A DNA stretch of 58,570 nucleotides from an uncultured Clostridium sp. (GCA_947575605.1 CANPNZ010000009.1:1-58570); one strand, 5' to 3'; numbered from the stretch's first letter, positions 10,125 through 19,576 are shown. Translations and numbers: made by a program. The notes: generated by a model from the letters alone, not told the origin.

Positions 10125-12122
10125 TCCCCATATGCCGTCCCTTCTTCTTTTCGTATTATTTCTTGCCATTCTTCTTTTTCTAATAATTCCATTTTTGCAA
10201 AATCAATTGGTAAATCTGCTATATCATCTAAACTTACAGCAACTTCAAAATAGTGTTCAAAACAGTTATCATATCCTTTTAATTTTTTTACATCAATTTT
10301 TAATTCTTCACATTCTCTTTGATATTTTTCCCATAATGGCTGTACATTGCCTTCATAATAATGAATATATGGATATCCGTCCAGAAAAACTACTCCTTGT
10401 TTCTATGTTTTGATAAGTTTCTCTCACTTCTGGTATTGGCGCTAACCTTACTCGTTCCCCTCCCATATCTTCTAATGGTAATAATTTTCTTACATGATAT
10501 CTAATATCCATTTTTTTATAAACATCGTTTATCATTTTTAATAATCTTCTTTTTTCTTCTAATGTTAATTTTTCATTTCTGTTTTTCAATTCTTTTAGCC
10601 ATTCTAAGCTATTTTTTTGTTCTTGTATTTCTTCTTCATATTCTTCTATATGTAGCTTAATACAGATATCTCTTCCTTCTTCTCCTCTTTGTGAGTCATT
10701 ATCTAATTTTTGCTTTAATTTTTGCATTTCTGTATGGTATTTGTCTATTATATCCTCTATTAACGCTATAATCATAGGGATGCTTGTTGTTATCCTACCT
10801 TCCTCCTTTATTTTCTCTTTCTCTTTTAAAGAATCCTTTGATTTGATTATTATTTGTCTAGGCACTTCTTGCTTTTTTAAAAATAAGTTTCTTGCTTTTA
10901 TCTCGGGCTTTCTCTCTATTTCTTCTCTTTCCTCAAGAATTTGATTTAATAAATTCTCTGAATCCCTTTCTTCTTCATCAAATTCATATTTTAATGGACG
11001 TAACTCAATTTTACAATATTGTCCCTCTTGTGTTTTCTTTCTTTCTTGAAATTGTTGCAAAAAAGTGGTAAATTCTTGGCCCTTCTTTACTTCTGCAAAG
11101 ATCATGCTGACACATTCTTGACCTATATTCATCGATATAGGTCTACACTCAAACCCAAACTTTCTATACAAATTTTCACACTCTATAATATTTACATCTT
11201 CATCTGTTATCACACTTTTTAAAATAGCTACCAATAATGAATAATTAACTTTATTGGTTGCTAATCCTCTATCATATTTTGTATAACCTAATTGGTGTAA
11301 TTGTTCCTTTGTTAAATAAACTTCGTTTTTAAAGGGATTATTGGCTATATTGCACAAATGTGCATTAAAAATTTTCGCTTTTAGTAAATTAATATAGTAA
11401 TGAGTATTTTTTTTCATATCAATTATTATCAATCTTTCTAATAAGGCTCTGTCACTTAATATTTGTTCTGTTGTTGCTTCAAATATTAGCTCTGTACTCT
11501 CTTCGTAATAATTCGTAAAAATGGGTCTTATTGCATTAACTTTTTCTTCTAAATGTTTCTTAAATATCTCTTTCTCTTCTTCACTATCATATTGTTCTAA
11601 ATTATTACTCATGTTTCCATTTTGATATATTAGTTCCTCTACTTGTTTTCTAAATAATACATCAAATTTCAACTCACTTATTTGCTGTACCATTGTGATT
11701 TTTTCACTTTCACTCATATAGGGACTATATAACTTTAGTAGCTTTTTTAATGTTTCTATTTTGTTTAGTTCTTCTTCCATATTCTGAAAATTTTGATAAT
11801 TTTCAGATTTCTTGATACTTTGCATTGAATTTATTAGCATCTCTTGATAATTCTGAATCATACTATATAAAGTTTCATCTAACTTTAATTCTATTTCTGC
11901 TAGTTTCTTAATAACCATATCTTCTATTTCTTTGTATTTTTCATACTCTTCTGTTTCTATCAGTTTGCTATACATGCGAAGATATTGTCTTTTTATTACT
12001 TCTAATGCTTCCATTTCTTTACATTCTGTTTTTTGTAAACTCCTATATATATTACATAATTTATCTATTCTTTGTAACATTATTTTAACTTTTAAGTCGC
12101 ATAGTTCCTTCTTATCTTCCAT
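10121..12122 (-). CDS. Protein of unknown function, 666 residues, needs +1 recoding at CGGA
   Basis: Starts at ATG 12122 with AGGAG 7 bases upstream. The zero frame gives 581 residues to the CGG at 10379-10377 and would then end nine codons later at TGA 10353. Skipping one base at CGGA continues for 85 more residues (GYPYIHYYEGN, LKGYDNCFEHYFEVAV, DDIADLPIDFAK) to TGA 10121-10123, which overlaps the next gene's start. The protein is highly charged with many predicted helices; there is no signal peptide. One central segment (LHQLGYTKYDRGLATNKVNYSL) could be a small folded domain. I do not recognise the family. The downstream extension has normal coding character and no start or ribosome binding site of its own, which supports a single recoded gene. 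Confidence 0.8.
10376..10379 (-). other. +1 recoding site CGGA (site 1)
   Basis: Minus-strand codons TCT GGA CGG ATA. CGG is in the zero frame of the gene starting at 12122. Reading GGA after skipping C moves into the open frame that ends in the ATGA overlap with the gene at 9366-10124. Confidence 0.82.
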
Positions 12123-12231
12123 TTTTTTACTCCTGAATTTATTATAATCTTTTATATTATATCACTCGTATCTTTTTTTGTAAATGTTTTATGTAGATCG
12201 TCTTTGTTTTTCTATTCTTTCAAATAAAATT

Positions 12232-12265
12232 AAAAAGAACTCTTATAAAAACATTTTGTTCTTAT
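12232..12265 (-). terminator. Probable terminator after the COG2426-type gene
   Basis: Minus strand: AAGAAC, a 17-base loop, GTTCTT, then a T-rich run, about 50 bases beyond the stop at 12312. Confidence 0.5.
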
Positions 12266-12311
12266 TAAAGTCCTCTATATTTTATCTTTTTATTATCCTA
12301 TTAGTTGACCC

Positions 12312-12803
12312 TTAACTAAAAATCGCACCAACTGCGCCAAATACACCGGCAGATGCTAATCCCATAATAATACCTGCTAAAATGACCCCTGCCATAATAG
12401 CAATAACACTCTTTTTAAAATCCATATCCAAGAAGCTTGCAGCAAGCGTTCCTGTCCATGCGCCTGTACCAGGAAGTGGTATTCCTACAAAAAGGAACAA
12501 AGCAATGTATAGACCACGTCCTGCCTTTTCTTGTAATTTTTTGCCACCTTTTTCTCCCTTTTCTAAACAAAATGTAAAAAATTTTCCGATAAACTTTTTA
12601 TCTGCACCCCATTCTAAAACTTTTCTTGCAAAAAAGAAAATAAATGGTACTGGTAACATATTTCCTATAATACAAACGATATACAAAGGAAGAATGGGAA
12701 GTTGTTCTCCCCATAATTGGCTCAATCCAACTGGTACAGCTCCTCTTAATTCAATCAATGGTATCATAGATATCATAAATACTAAAATATATTTTTTTAA
12801 CAT
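12312..12803 (-). CDS. Small multidrug-export-like membrane protein (COG2426 family)
   Basis: Start placed at ATG 12803 (MLKKYILVFMISMIPLIELRGAVP, 163 residues) because AAGGAG lies 7 bases upstream; an earlier ATG at 12824 overlaps that site. Four to five hydrophobic segments are visible. Diagnostic features are ELRGAVPVG near residue 20, NMLPVPFIFFFARKVLEW, the glycine-rich GIPLPGTGAWTG, and a C-terminal hydrophobic pair. These match the family annotated as small multidrug export proteins, whose substrates are not really established. It is monocistronic, bounded by a terminator and by the composite repeat at 12828-13117. Confidence 0.85.
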   Translation of the reverse strand: MLKKYILVFMISMIPLIELRGAVPVGLSQLWGEQLPILPLYIVCIIGNMLPVPFIFFFARKVLEWGADKKFIGKFFTFCLEKGEKGGKKLQEKAGRGLYIALFLFVGIPLPGTGAWTGTLAASFLDMDFKKSVIAIMAGVILAGIIMGLASAGVFGAVGAIFS

Positions 12804-12827
12804 AACAAAACTCCTTTTTTCCAAAAC

Positions 12828-13117
12828 TTGCCACTAGATCCGGGTTTAAATGGCAACCTTTGTGCCACTGGGGACGGACCTTTTTGGCAATATTTCATCT
12901 ATTTTTTATTAGATTGTATGATATATAAAAATACAGTGACGTGCAGCTTGGAAGGACTCCTACTCATATAGAACAAATAGATAACTTTTCTACTTGTGAA
13001 ATATATCTAATGATTTTATATGATTCGTCCGACCAGTAAGGAACGAAATTTATATATATCATACAATCTAATTAATAAAGCCTTTTAGTTGCCATTTAAA
13101 CCCAGAACCATTGGCAA
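12828..13117. mobile_element. Composite inverted-repeat element (MITE-like), about 290 bp
   Basis: The outer arms (12828-12856 and 13089-13117) are imperfect inverted repeats, each starting TTGCCA and ending TGGCAA with GGGTTTAAA inside. A GGGGACGGACC unit with TTTTTGGCAA follows the left arm only. An inner pair (AGATTGTATGATATATA near 12920 and its complement near 13060) encloses a 115-base core with no gene. It fills the whole gap between the two flanking genes. Confidence 0.8.
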
Positions 13118-13131
13118 CCAATGAAAAATTT

Positions 13132-14262
13132 CTATTTTTGTTTTTTTATCATTAATTTATAATCCATATAATCTTCTACTAAAATTCTAACTACCGCAAT
13201 TGCTGGTACCGCTAAGAACATGCCTAGTATGCCAAAATAAGCACCTCCTACGGTAATGGCAAACATCACTAATAATGGACTTATTTTTAGTGATTGTCCT
13301 ATAATCTTTGGATTAATAATATTAGCATCAATTTGTTGTAAAATAATCACAACAATTAGCATCCAAATCGCCTGTGATAGACCTCCTGTTATCAAGGTTA
13401 TCAAAGTTGCAATGGCTACCGCAATAATAGCACCAATATAAGGAATCATATTAAACAATCCAATTAAGAAGCCAAGCAATGGAGCGAATTTCACGCCCAT
13501 AATGCTCATCGCAATTGTAACCATAATTCCTACAATAACAGCATCTAAAAATTGACTCGCAATAAACTTAAAAAATATCTCATTGGAATTATTAAAATAC
13601 TTTCCTAAATTCTTATACGTCTTTTCTTTAAATACCGCTTCTGCCAATTTTTTAATAGCATTCAATATTTCTACTCTTTCTGCTAAAATATAGACAGATA
13701 CGATAACTGCTACAACCACATCAAAAATTCCTGTTACCGCATCAATAGCACTTACTACATAAGCTAATATTTGCTCCAATTGAAAATATTGTTTAATATC
13801 CAAATTTTGCACATTTTGTATCGTATCTTCTACCATTCCACTTTTCAAAATATGATCCGATGGTAATTGATTATAATTATCAATGGCTATTTCATAATAA
13901 TTTTGTATATTATTAATCAAATCTACTACACTTTCAAATACCACTGGTAAAATAAAATTAATCAATATCACCACTAGAAGTAAAATAATAAGATAGACCG
14001 TCAAAATTCCTAGACCCCTAGACCTTTTAGCAATCCATTTTAGTTTCGATTTCGCATATGATTCTTCTATTTTTTTACATGGCATATACAACAAATAACT
14101 AATAAAAATTCCTACTAAAAATGGAGTAATAATTTCAAAAAACTTTGTCACAACTCCCATCACATCACCGAAATTATCTAATGCCTTATATACTACTATA
14201 ATAGCTACTCCTAGTAAAAACCAATATAGCCACTTTTTTCCGTGATTTTTTATTTCGTTCAT
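13132..14262 (-). CDS. AI-2E (TqsA/PerM) family transporter-like permease
   Basis: 376 residues with about eight hydrophobic segments: two pairs near the N-terminus, a soluble stretch at about residues 110-165 rich in I, N, Y and Q, and a C-terminal bundle. The family signature near the end is clear (GGAYFGILGMFLAVPAIAVV). Members are annotated as AI-2 exporters or Na+/H+ antiporters; the substrate here is unknown. It starts at ATG 14262; the ribosome binding site is weak. Followed by the composite repeat and preceded by a GGGACAGG-type repeat, so it is probably transcribed alone. Confidence 0.9.
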   Translation of the reverse strand: MNEIKNHGKKWLYWFLLGVAIIVVYKALDNFGDVMGVVTKFFEIITPFLVGIFISYLLYMPCKKIEESYAKSKLKWIAKRSRGLGILTVYLIILLLVVILINFILPVVFESVVDLINNIQNYYEIAIDNYNQLPSDHILKSGMVEDTIQNVQNLDIKQYFQLEQILAYVVSAIDAVTGIFDVVVAVIVSVYILAERVEILNAIKKLAEAVFKEKTYKNLGKYFNNSNEIFFKFIASQFLDAVIVGIMVTIAMSIMGVKFAPLLGFLIGLFNMIPYIGAIIAVAIATLITLITGGLSQAIWMLIVVIILQQIDANIINPKIIGQSLKISPLLVMFAITVGGAYFGILGMFLAVPAIAVVRILVEDYMDYKLMIKKQK

Positions 14263-14289
14263 TTTCTCACTACTCTCTTTCTTTTTTGG

Positions 14290-14417
14290 TGGCTAGTTTG
14301 GGACAGGTACAACTCCGCCACTCTGATTTTCTCCTGTTTTGAGACAGATACAACTCCGTCACTTTGGCTAGCTTGGGACAGGCACAACTTCGCCACAGGC
14401 ACAACTCCGCCATTCTT
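14290..14417. repeat. GGGACAGGCACAA-family repeat cluster, copy 2
   Basis: Tandem degenerate units of TGGGACAGGTACAACTCC followed by GCCA, in opposite orientation to most of those at 800-1010. Confidence 0.75.
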
Positions 14418-14424
14418 TTTTAGA

Positions 14425-15177
14425 CTAATTTAGTTCTAACCCAACTGGACAATGGTCGCTCCCTGTGATTTCTGGATATATGCTTGCTTCTTTAATTTTC
14501 TGTTGAAGTTTATTTGATACAATAAAGTAATCAATTCTCCAGCCCACATTCTTTTCTCTAGCTCTTCCCATATAAGACCACCAACTATAAGCATTTTCTT
14601 TGTCTGGATATAGATAGCGAAAACTATCTGTAAATCCTGCATTTAATAATTGTGTCATTTTTTCTCTTTCTTCATCTGTGAATCCTGCATTTCTTCTGTT
14701 TGTTTTTGGGTTTTTCAGGTCAATTTCTTTATGTGCTACATTTAAGTCACCACACATGATGACCGGCTTTTTCTTATCTAACTTTAAAAGGTATTTTCTA
14801 ATTTCATCTTCCCATTTTTGTCGATAAGATAACCTTTCTAACTCTCTTTTTGAGTTTGGCGTATAATTATTGACTAAATAAAAATCCTCAAATTCTAGTG
14901 TAATAATTCTTCCTTCTTGATCGTGTTCTTCCATTCCTATTCCATTCGTTACTGCTATTGGTTTTATTTTAGTGAAAATAGCGGTTCCCGAATATCCTTT
15001 TTTTTCTGCACTATTCCAATAACTCGTATAACCTTGAAATGTTAAGTCAATTTGTCCTGGTTGACATTTCGTTTCTTGGATACAAAATATATCCGCCTGT
15101 ATCACATCAAAAAACTCCTTAAATCCCTTGTTTACACAGGCTCGTATTCCATTTACATTCCACGAAATTAGTTTCAT
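14425..15177 (-). CDS. xth: Exodeoxyribonuclease III (AP endonuclease)
   Basis: 250 residues, the normal length. Repairs abasic sites in DNA and acts as a 3'-5' exonuclease. The EEP-family residues are all present: WNVNGIRA at the N-terminus, the metal-binding Glu in IQETK (residue 34), NNYTPNS, GDLNVAHKEIDL with catalytic Asp and Asn, WRIDYF, and the terminal GSDHCPV. Start is ATG with an AGGAAG-type ribosome binding site. Bounded by a repeat cluster downstream and an AT-rich gap upstream; monocistronic. Confidence 0.96.
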   Translation of the reverse strand: MKLISWNVNGIRACVNKGFKEFFDVIQADIFCIQETKCQPGQIDLTFQGYTSYWNSAEKKGYSGTAIFTKIKPIAVTNGIGMEEHDQEGRIITLEFEDFYLVNNYTPNSKRELERLSYRQKWEDEIRKYLLKLDKKKPVIMCGDLNVAHKEIDLKNPKTNRRNAGFTDEEREKMTQLLNAGFTDSFRYLYPDKENAYSWWSYMGRAREKNVGWRIDYFIVSNKLQQKIKEASIYPEITGSDHCPVGLELN

Positions 15178-15282
15178 TTTTACTTCCTTCCTTCTATTTT
15201 TGTTTAACTAATTAAATTTAGAATATTAGAATTTATTAGTTTCTTTTTAAGTCGAAACTGCCATCCGTATTTTACTATAAAA

Positions 15283-15332
15283 TAAAAAAAATAGCAAGTT
15301 TATGCCTCTTATCTGCATTTTCTTGCTATTTG
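15283..15332 (-). terminator. Terminator of the 3D-domain gene
   Basis: Minus strand AAATAGCAAG pairs perfectly with CTTGCTATTT, followed by a T-run. Confidence 0.85.
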
Positions 15333-15352
15333 CTAAATTTATCTTTATTTAA

Positions 15353-16282
15353 TTAATTTACTACATTAACTGGTAAGTATCGAACTCCCCACGCTAACGC
15401 TTCTGCATGTGAATTAACAAAAATATCAATTTTGTTACCTTTAATGGCTCCCCCTCTATCTTCTACCGTATAAACATGGCCTCCGATATTTAATTGGGTT
15501 CCAAAAGCAAATTGACTAGATGCTGCTACGGTTCTTCCTGCGGTTGCTCTTGTTCCAGCAGCAGTTCTTCCTGTTGCTTTTCCACAACATTTGGCACAAG
15601 GACAATAAGCCGTTATTTTATAAGTTGCTCCACCTGTTGTACTACCTGCTGTTCTTGGTAAGGTAGAAGCTCTTGATGTTACCGTTTTTTGCACTTGTAC
15701 AATTTTGTTAACAGGTTCTTTTACCACCACTTCTGATAGTAAAACTCTTTCCATTTCTACATCATTTTGATATTTTACTTTATAAGTTACCTCTTTTAAG
15801 CCATCTTGCCCTTGTTGTAATACTTTATTGGTAGTATCTCCTGCATTTTCTGTCGCATTTTTTGTTACTGTCTCATAAGGAATGGTAACTTGTTCTACTA
15901 CAATTTTTTCTGTAATCGGTGCATAGTTTTCTAATAATTGATTTAAAGAAGTTTCTACTCCTTCTTCTGATATTTTAGCAATTTGAACTTCTTGATAAGA
16001 TTTATCGGTAATTTTAATACTTTCTCCTGCTGTTATTTCATACGCTAAGTCTGGTATTGTTTTTTGATTTTCTTCTAATATAATATTATTTTCTTCTAAT
16101 ATGTCAGATACTTTTGTTTTAGAAGTAAGTACCGTCATTTCATATCCATTTTGAAGTATAATTTTAACATCGTTTAGTTTGGTATTGACTGCCATAACTC
16201 CAATTCCTGAGATTAGAATTAATAGGATACTGATGGCTATAATTTTCATTATTGACAAGGATGCTTTTTCTTCTTTTTTCAT
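15353..16282 (-). CDS. YabE-like cell-wall protein with DUF348, G5 and 3D domains
   Basis: 309 residues. One N-terminal membrane segment (about residues 10-30) is followed by a DUF348-type domain (DVKIILQNGYEMTVLTSK), a G5 domain around residues 110-200 (EKIVVEQVTIPYETV, GQDGLKEVTYKVKYQ), and a C-terminal 3D domain. The 3D domain has YKITAYCPCAKCCGK and the aspartates in VEDRGGAIKGNKIDIFV, then ALAWGVRYLPV. The 3D fold is related to MltA/RpfB-type murein lytic enzymes, so it probably remodels peptidoglycan at the outer membrane face. Good AAGGAGG ribosome binding site and its own terminator. Confidence 0.9.
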   Translation of the reverse strand: MKKEEKASLSIMKIIAISILLILISGIGVMAVNTKLNDVKIILQNGYEMTVLTSKTKVSDILEENNIILEENQKTIPDLAYEITAGESIKITDKSYQEVQIAKISEEGVETSLNQLLENYAPITEKIVVEQVTIPYETVTKNATENAGDTTNKVLQQGQDGLKEVTYKVKYQNDVEMERVLLSEVVVKEPVNKIVQVQKTVTSRASTLPRTAGSTTGGATYKITAYCPCAKCCGKATGRTAAGTRATAGRTVAASSQFAFGTQLNIGGHVYTVEDRGGAIKGNKIDIFVNSHAEALAWGVRYLPVNVVN

Positions 16283-16478
16283 AAAAATTAATTCCTCCTT
16301 TGAAATCTTCGTTAGTATATCATTCTTATTCTATTTTGTCAAATTTTGGATTTTTGGCTTACTTTTGAGCATTTTGTCCATTTTTTAATAAGCTCTTATT
16401 TTATTATATGTGTTATTTTTCAAAATATGACTAATTTTTATTGTATAAATTTTATTAATATGATATGATAATCTTGTA

Positions 16479-16484
16479 TATAAT
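16479..16484 (+). promoter_or_regulatory. Candidate -10 box of lemA
   Basis: TATAAT about 20 bases ahead of the lemA start. No convincing -35 box is visible. The rest of the 16283-16504 gap is AT-rich. Confidence 0.35.
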
Positions 16485-16504
16485 AGAAATAAGGAGGAAT
16501 TCAC

Positions 16505-17068
16505 ATGATTGGTTGGATTATATTAGCCATCGTTGTCGTGCTTGTTCTTGCCATTATTGGAATGTATAATGGTTTAGTGCAAACTAAAATAAAAGTAGAC
16601 AACGCTTGGAGCCAAATTGATGTACAATTACAAAGAAGATTTGATTTAATACCAAATTTTGTAGAAACTGTAAAAGGTTATATGAACCACGAAAAAGAAA
16701 CATTTGAAAAAATAACAGCACTTAGAACTTCTTGGGCTAATACACAAAGTGTTTCAGAAAAAGCTGATTTAGATAATCAATTATCAGGAGCTTTGAAAAC
16801 GATTATGGCAGTTTCTGAAAATTACCCAGAATTGAAAGCAAATCAAAACTTTTCAGAACTATCAGAAGAATTAAGAAATACTGAAAATAAAATTTCTTTT
16901 TCAAGACAATTCTATAATGATTCTGTTACCATGTATAATACAAAATTACAAGTATTCCCTTCTAATATCATCGCTGGTATGTTTCATTTTGAACCTCGTG
17001 ACCTATTTAAAACTGACAGTGATGAAGCTAGAAAAAATGTAAAAGTAGATTTTGGTTCAAATTCATAA
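16505..17068 (+). CDS. lemA: LemA family membrane protein
   Basis: 187 residues. One N-terminal membrane helix (residues 2-22) with a short outside N-terminus, then the LemA helical domain: NGLVQTKIKVDNAWSQIDVQLQRR, DLIPNFVETVKGYMNHE, ELRNTENKISFSRQFYNDSV, YNTKLQVFPSNIIA. Role unknown in general. AAGGAGG ribosome binding site. The gene directly precedes htpX, a very common pairing that suggests linked roles in membrane-protein quality control. A terminator lies between them, so htpX may depend on read-through. Confidence 0.95.
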   Translation: MIGWIILAIVVVLVLAIIGMYNGLVQTKIKVDNAWSQIDVQLQRRFDLIPNFVETVKGYMNHEKETFEKITALRTSWANTQSVSEKADLDNQLSGALKTIMAVSENYPELKANQNFSELSEELRNTENKISFSRQFYNDSVTMYNTKLQVFPSNIIAGMFHFEPRDLFKTDSDEARKNVKVDFGSNS

Positions 17069-17072
17069 ATAA

Positions 17073-17106
17073 GAAGGTTAGAGGGTACAAAACTTCTAGC
17101 CTTTTT
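17073..17106 (+). terminator. Terminator after lemA
   Basis: AAGGTTAGAG pairs with CTTCTAGCCTT across a short loop, then TTTTT. Confidence 0.7.
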
Positions 17107-17189
17107 ATATATATTATAATAAAAATATATACTAGGTTTATAGGTAAATCCTTTTTAAAAACCTAAATATGTTATACAAGGATTATAAA

Positions 17190-18095
17190 ATGTTTGAAAA
17201 TATTAAAAAAAATAAAATAGAATCAGGTGTAATTGTCGCCATTTTCATCTTAGTTATCACTTTAATTGTTTATTACATTTGTCATGCTTTGCGATTAGGC
17301 ACTTTTTCTATTGTAATTGCTCTTATCTTTTCTACTCTATCTGCTTGGGGGTCTTATTATTATAGTGATAAAATCGTTTTATCTTTGAATCGAGCTAGAC
17401 CTGCTACGAAAGAAGAAGATTTGAAAATTGTAAATATATTGGATGCTTTAATGGTACCTTCTGGCTTAACAGCAAAGCCTAGATTGTATGTGACGGAAGA
17501 TCCTCAACCTAATGCCTTTGCCACTGGAAGAAATCCAGAAAATGCTGTTATTTGTGTGACAACTGGTTTATTAGAAAAATTAGATTACTATGAATTAGAA
17601 GGTGTTATTGCTCATGAATTAAGTCATGTCAAAAATTATGATATTCGTCTTAGTTGTATTGTTTCTGTTATGGTAGGATTTATTGTTATGCTTTCTGATA
17701 TGTTTTCTCGTGCTTTATTTTGGGGTGGATTTGATAATGATAGAGATAGTAACAGCAAAGGAAATGCTATTTTAATGATATTAGGACTTATCTTTTTAAT
17801 ATTATCTCCTATTTTCGGCTCTTTGATGCAACTAGCACTTTCAAGAAAAAGAGAATTTTTGGCTGATAGTACAGCAGTTGAGTTGACTCGTAACCCAGAT
17901 GGATTGATATCAGCTCTTCAAAAGTTGGATGCCGATGATAATCAATTAGCTACTGCTAATAGTGCAACTGCTAATATGTATATCGTAAATCCTTTTAAAA
18001 AGAATACGAAAGAGGGAAAAAAGAAATCTTCTAGTTTATGGTCTACTCATCCCAGCATTGATGATAGAATTGAAGCTTTAAGGAATTTAAAATAA
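17190..18095 (+). CDS. htpX: Membrane-bound zinc metalloprotease HtpX
   Basis: I place the start at ATG 17190 (MFENIKKNKIESG, 301 residues), with AAGGA 8 bases upstream; the ATG at 17169 has no ribosome binding site. Two N-terminal membrane helices are followed by the cytoplasmic catalytic domain. The zinc motif HELSH is at about residues 142-146, followed by two more hydrophobic segments and the downstream glutamate region REFLADSTAVELT. NAFATG and WSTHPSIDDRIEAL are typical family motifs. It degrades misfolded membrane proteins. Downstream lies a bidirectional terminator shared with tatD. Confidence 0.95.
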   Translation: MFENIKKNKIESGVIVAIFILVITLIVYYICHALRLGTFSIVIALIFSTLSAWGSYYYSDKIVLSLNRARPATKEEDLKIVNILDALMVPSGLTAKPRLYVTEDPQPNAFATGRNPENAVICVTTGLLEKLDYYELEGVIAHELSHVKNYDIRLSCIVSVMVGFIVMLSDMFSRALFWGGFDNDRDSNSKGNAILMILGLIFLILSPIFGSLMQLALSRKREFLADSTAVELTRNPDGLISALQKLDADDNQLATANSATANMYIVNPFKKNTKEGKKKSSSLWSTHPSIDDRIEALRNLK

Positions 18096-18123
18096 AAATA
18101 CTTCTGAAAAATTCACTTTAACA

Positions 18124-18158
18124 GTAATTATCCCCGACTTAGCCAGAAGCTTACAAAC
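18124..18158 (+). repeat. Short dispersed repeat, copy 1
   Basis: About 35 bases starting GTAATTATCCCCGACTTAGC and ending GAAGCTTACAAAC; an inverted, nearly identical copy is at 57264-57300. Both sit at gene ends. Confidence 0.75.
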
Positions 18159-18162
18159 AGTT

Positions 18163-18203
18163 AAAAGACTAGGAAATGTAACTTCACTTTTCCTAGTCTT
18201 TTA
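18163..18203. terminator. Bidirectional terminator between htpX and tatD
   Basis: AAAAGACTAGGAAA pairs with TTTCCTAGTCTTTT. The T/A-run on each side serves both convergent genes. The tatD stop codon lies within the stem. Confidence 0.85.
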
Positions 18204-18975
18204 TTCTAAATATTTTCATAGCATTTTGATAAGTCATTTGGGCCACTTGCTCGATTGGTAAATTTTTCGCATCCGCTACTTTTTGTGCTACATATTTGAC
18301 ATTTCTTGAGTCATTTCTCTTTCCTCTTAATGGTTCTGGTGATAGATAAGGACTATCTGTTTCTATTAAGATTTTTTCATTTGGTACCATTTCAATTATT
18401 TCGTTCGCATTCTTCGAGTTTTTAAAAGTGATAGGACCTGCAAAAGAAATATAAAATCCTAATTTTAATGCCTCTTTTACTAACTCTCTATTAAGAGGGC
18501 AACAATGAAATACTCCTTTTGAAATAACTTGGTTTTGTTTTAATATTTGAATGGTATCCATTACTGCTTCTCTTGTATGAATAACAATTGGTAGATTGAA
18601 TTGATTGGCTAATTCTATTTGTTTCCTAAAGGCTAATTTTTGCAATTCCTTATTTTCTTGATTCCAATAATAGTCTAACCCAATTTCTCCAATCGCTACT
18701 ATTTTTTTACTTTGTTTCACAATTTCCTCGATTTGCTTTAACATAATCCACAATTCCTCTTCTGTTTGTGGAATATCATTCGGAGAAATACCAGCGGTTG
18801 CATAAATAAACTCATACTGTTCTGCCAGCTCTTTTGCTTTTTTACTTGATTCTAAGCTATAACCAGCTGTTATTAATTTAGTGACTCCTGCTTTTCTAAT
18901 TTGCTCAATTACTTGCTCTCTATCTTCCTTGAATTTTTCATCATCTAAGTGTGCATGATTATCAAATAATTCCAT
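18193..18975 (-). CDS. tatD: TatD family metal-dependent deoxyribonuclease
   Basis: 260 residues, normal length. Metal ligands are visible in order: HAHLDD near the N-terminus (H7, H9), GEIGLDYYW (Glu about 98), PIVIHTREA, GVFHCCPL and ETDSPYLSPEP. TatD enzymes are 3'-5' exonucleases acting in DNA repair or turnover. Start ATG with AGGAGG. The ribosome binding site directly abuts a GGGGACGG-family repeat at 18989-19018, so that element sits in the 5' leader. Confidence 0.95.
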   Translation of the reverse strand: MELFDNHAHLDDEKFKEDREQVIEQIRKAGVTKLITAGYSLESSKKAKELAEQYEFIYATAGISPNDIPQTEEELWIMLKQIEEIVKQSKKIVAIGEIGLDYYWNQENKELQKLAFRKQIELANQFNLPIVIHTREAVMDTIQILKQNQVISKGVFHCCPLNRELVKEALKLGFYISFAGPITFKNSKNANEIIEMVPNEKILIETDSPYLSPEPLRGKRNDSRNVKYVAQKVADAKNLPIEQVAQMTYQNAMKIFRIKD

Positions 18976-18988
18976 TGAAATCCTCCTA

Positions 18989-19018
18989 TGTCCATTGGGG
19001 ACGGTTCTTTTTGGACAT
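18989..19018 (+). repeat. GGGGACGG-family REP hairpin (TGTCCA variant)
   Basis: TGTCCATTGGGGACGG followed by TTCTTTTTGGACA. It occupies nearly the whole gap between acpS and tatD. Confidence 0.85.
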
Positions 19019-19399
19019 CTATTTCCTTAATACGGTTACATTTGCTATTGCATACTCTTTGCAATGTGATATGCTTAAATCTATATTTTCTATGTCCATC
19101 AAATGAATTCCTATTAAATTGAGAGTTGGTCTTCCTTGTTTATCATTAATTACTTCGAAATCTCTCCAATTAATCGAATACTTGCCTTCTAATTGGTCTG
19201 AAATAGCTTTGAAAGCTGCTTCCTTAGCTGCGAACCTTGCTGCATAGTGTTGATATTTTTGTGCTTTCTTACTCTCACAGTATTCCACTTCTTTTTGGGT
19301 ATAAACTCTTTCTACAAATGCTCTCCCAATTTTTTCATCTTCTATACTTTTCTTGATTCTTTCTATCTCGATGATGTCTGTTCCACAACAAATTTTCAT
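19019..19399 (-). CDS. acpS: Holo-[acyl-carrier-protein] synthase
   Basis: 126 residues. Transfers 4'-phosphopantetheine from CoA to the serine of acyl carrier protein. The family motifs are present: CGTDIIEIERI at residues 5-15 with the metal-binding Asp, and RFAAKEAAFKA around residues 54-64. The C-terminal ISHCKEYAIANV is also typical. Start ATG with AGAGGAAAG upstream. The gene is bordered on both sides by GGGGACGG-family repeats. Confidence 0.95.
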   Translation of the reverse strand: MKICCGTDIIEIERIKKSIEDEKIGRAFVERVYTQKEVEYCESKKAQKYQHYAARFAAKEAAFKAISDQLEGKYSINWRDFEVINDKQGRPTLNLIGIHLMDIENIDLSISHCKEYAIANVTVLRK

Positions 19400-19415
19400 T
19401 TGCTTTCCTCTTTTC

Positions 19416-19526
19416 TGCCAATGGGGACGGACCTTTTTGGCAATTTTTCATTTATTTTTTATATACCACACAATCTAAATAACAGTAAATATAGTAATTG
19501 CCAAAAAGGTCCGTCCCCATTGGCAA
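19416..19526. mobile_element. GGGGACGG-family MITE-like inverted repeat
   Basis: Arms TGCCAATGGGGACGGACC plus TTTTTGGCAA (19416-19444) and the exact reverse complement (19498-19526). The loop contains ACAATCTAAAT, a motif shared (inverted) with the loops of other copies. Confidence 0.88.
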
Positions 19527-19576
19527 CTCCTCGAATCTCCAAAAGAGGGATTTTAAGGAATGTCCCCCATCCCTAT

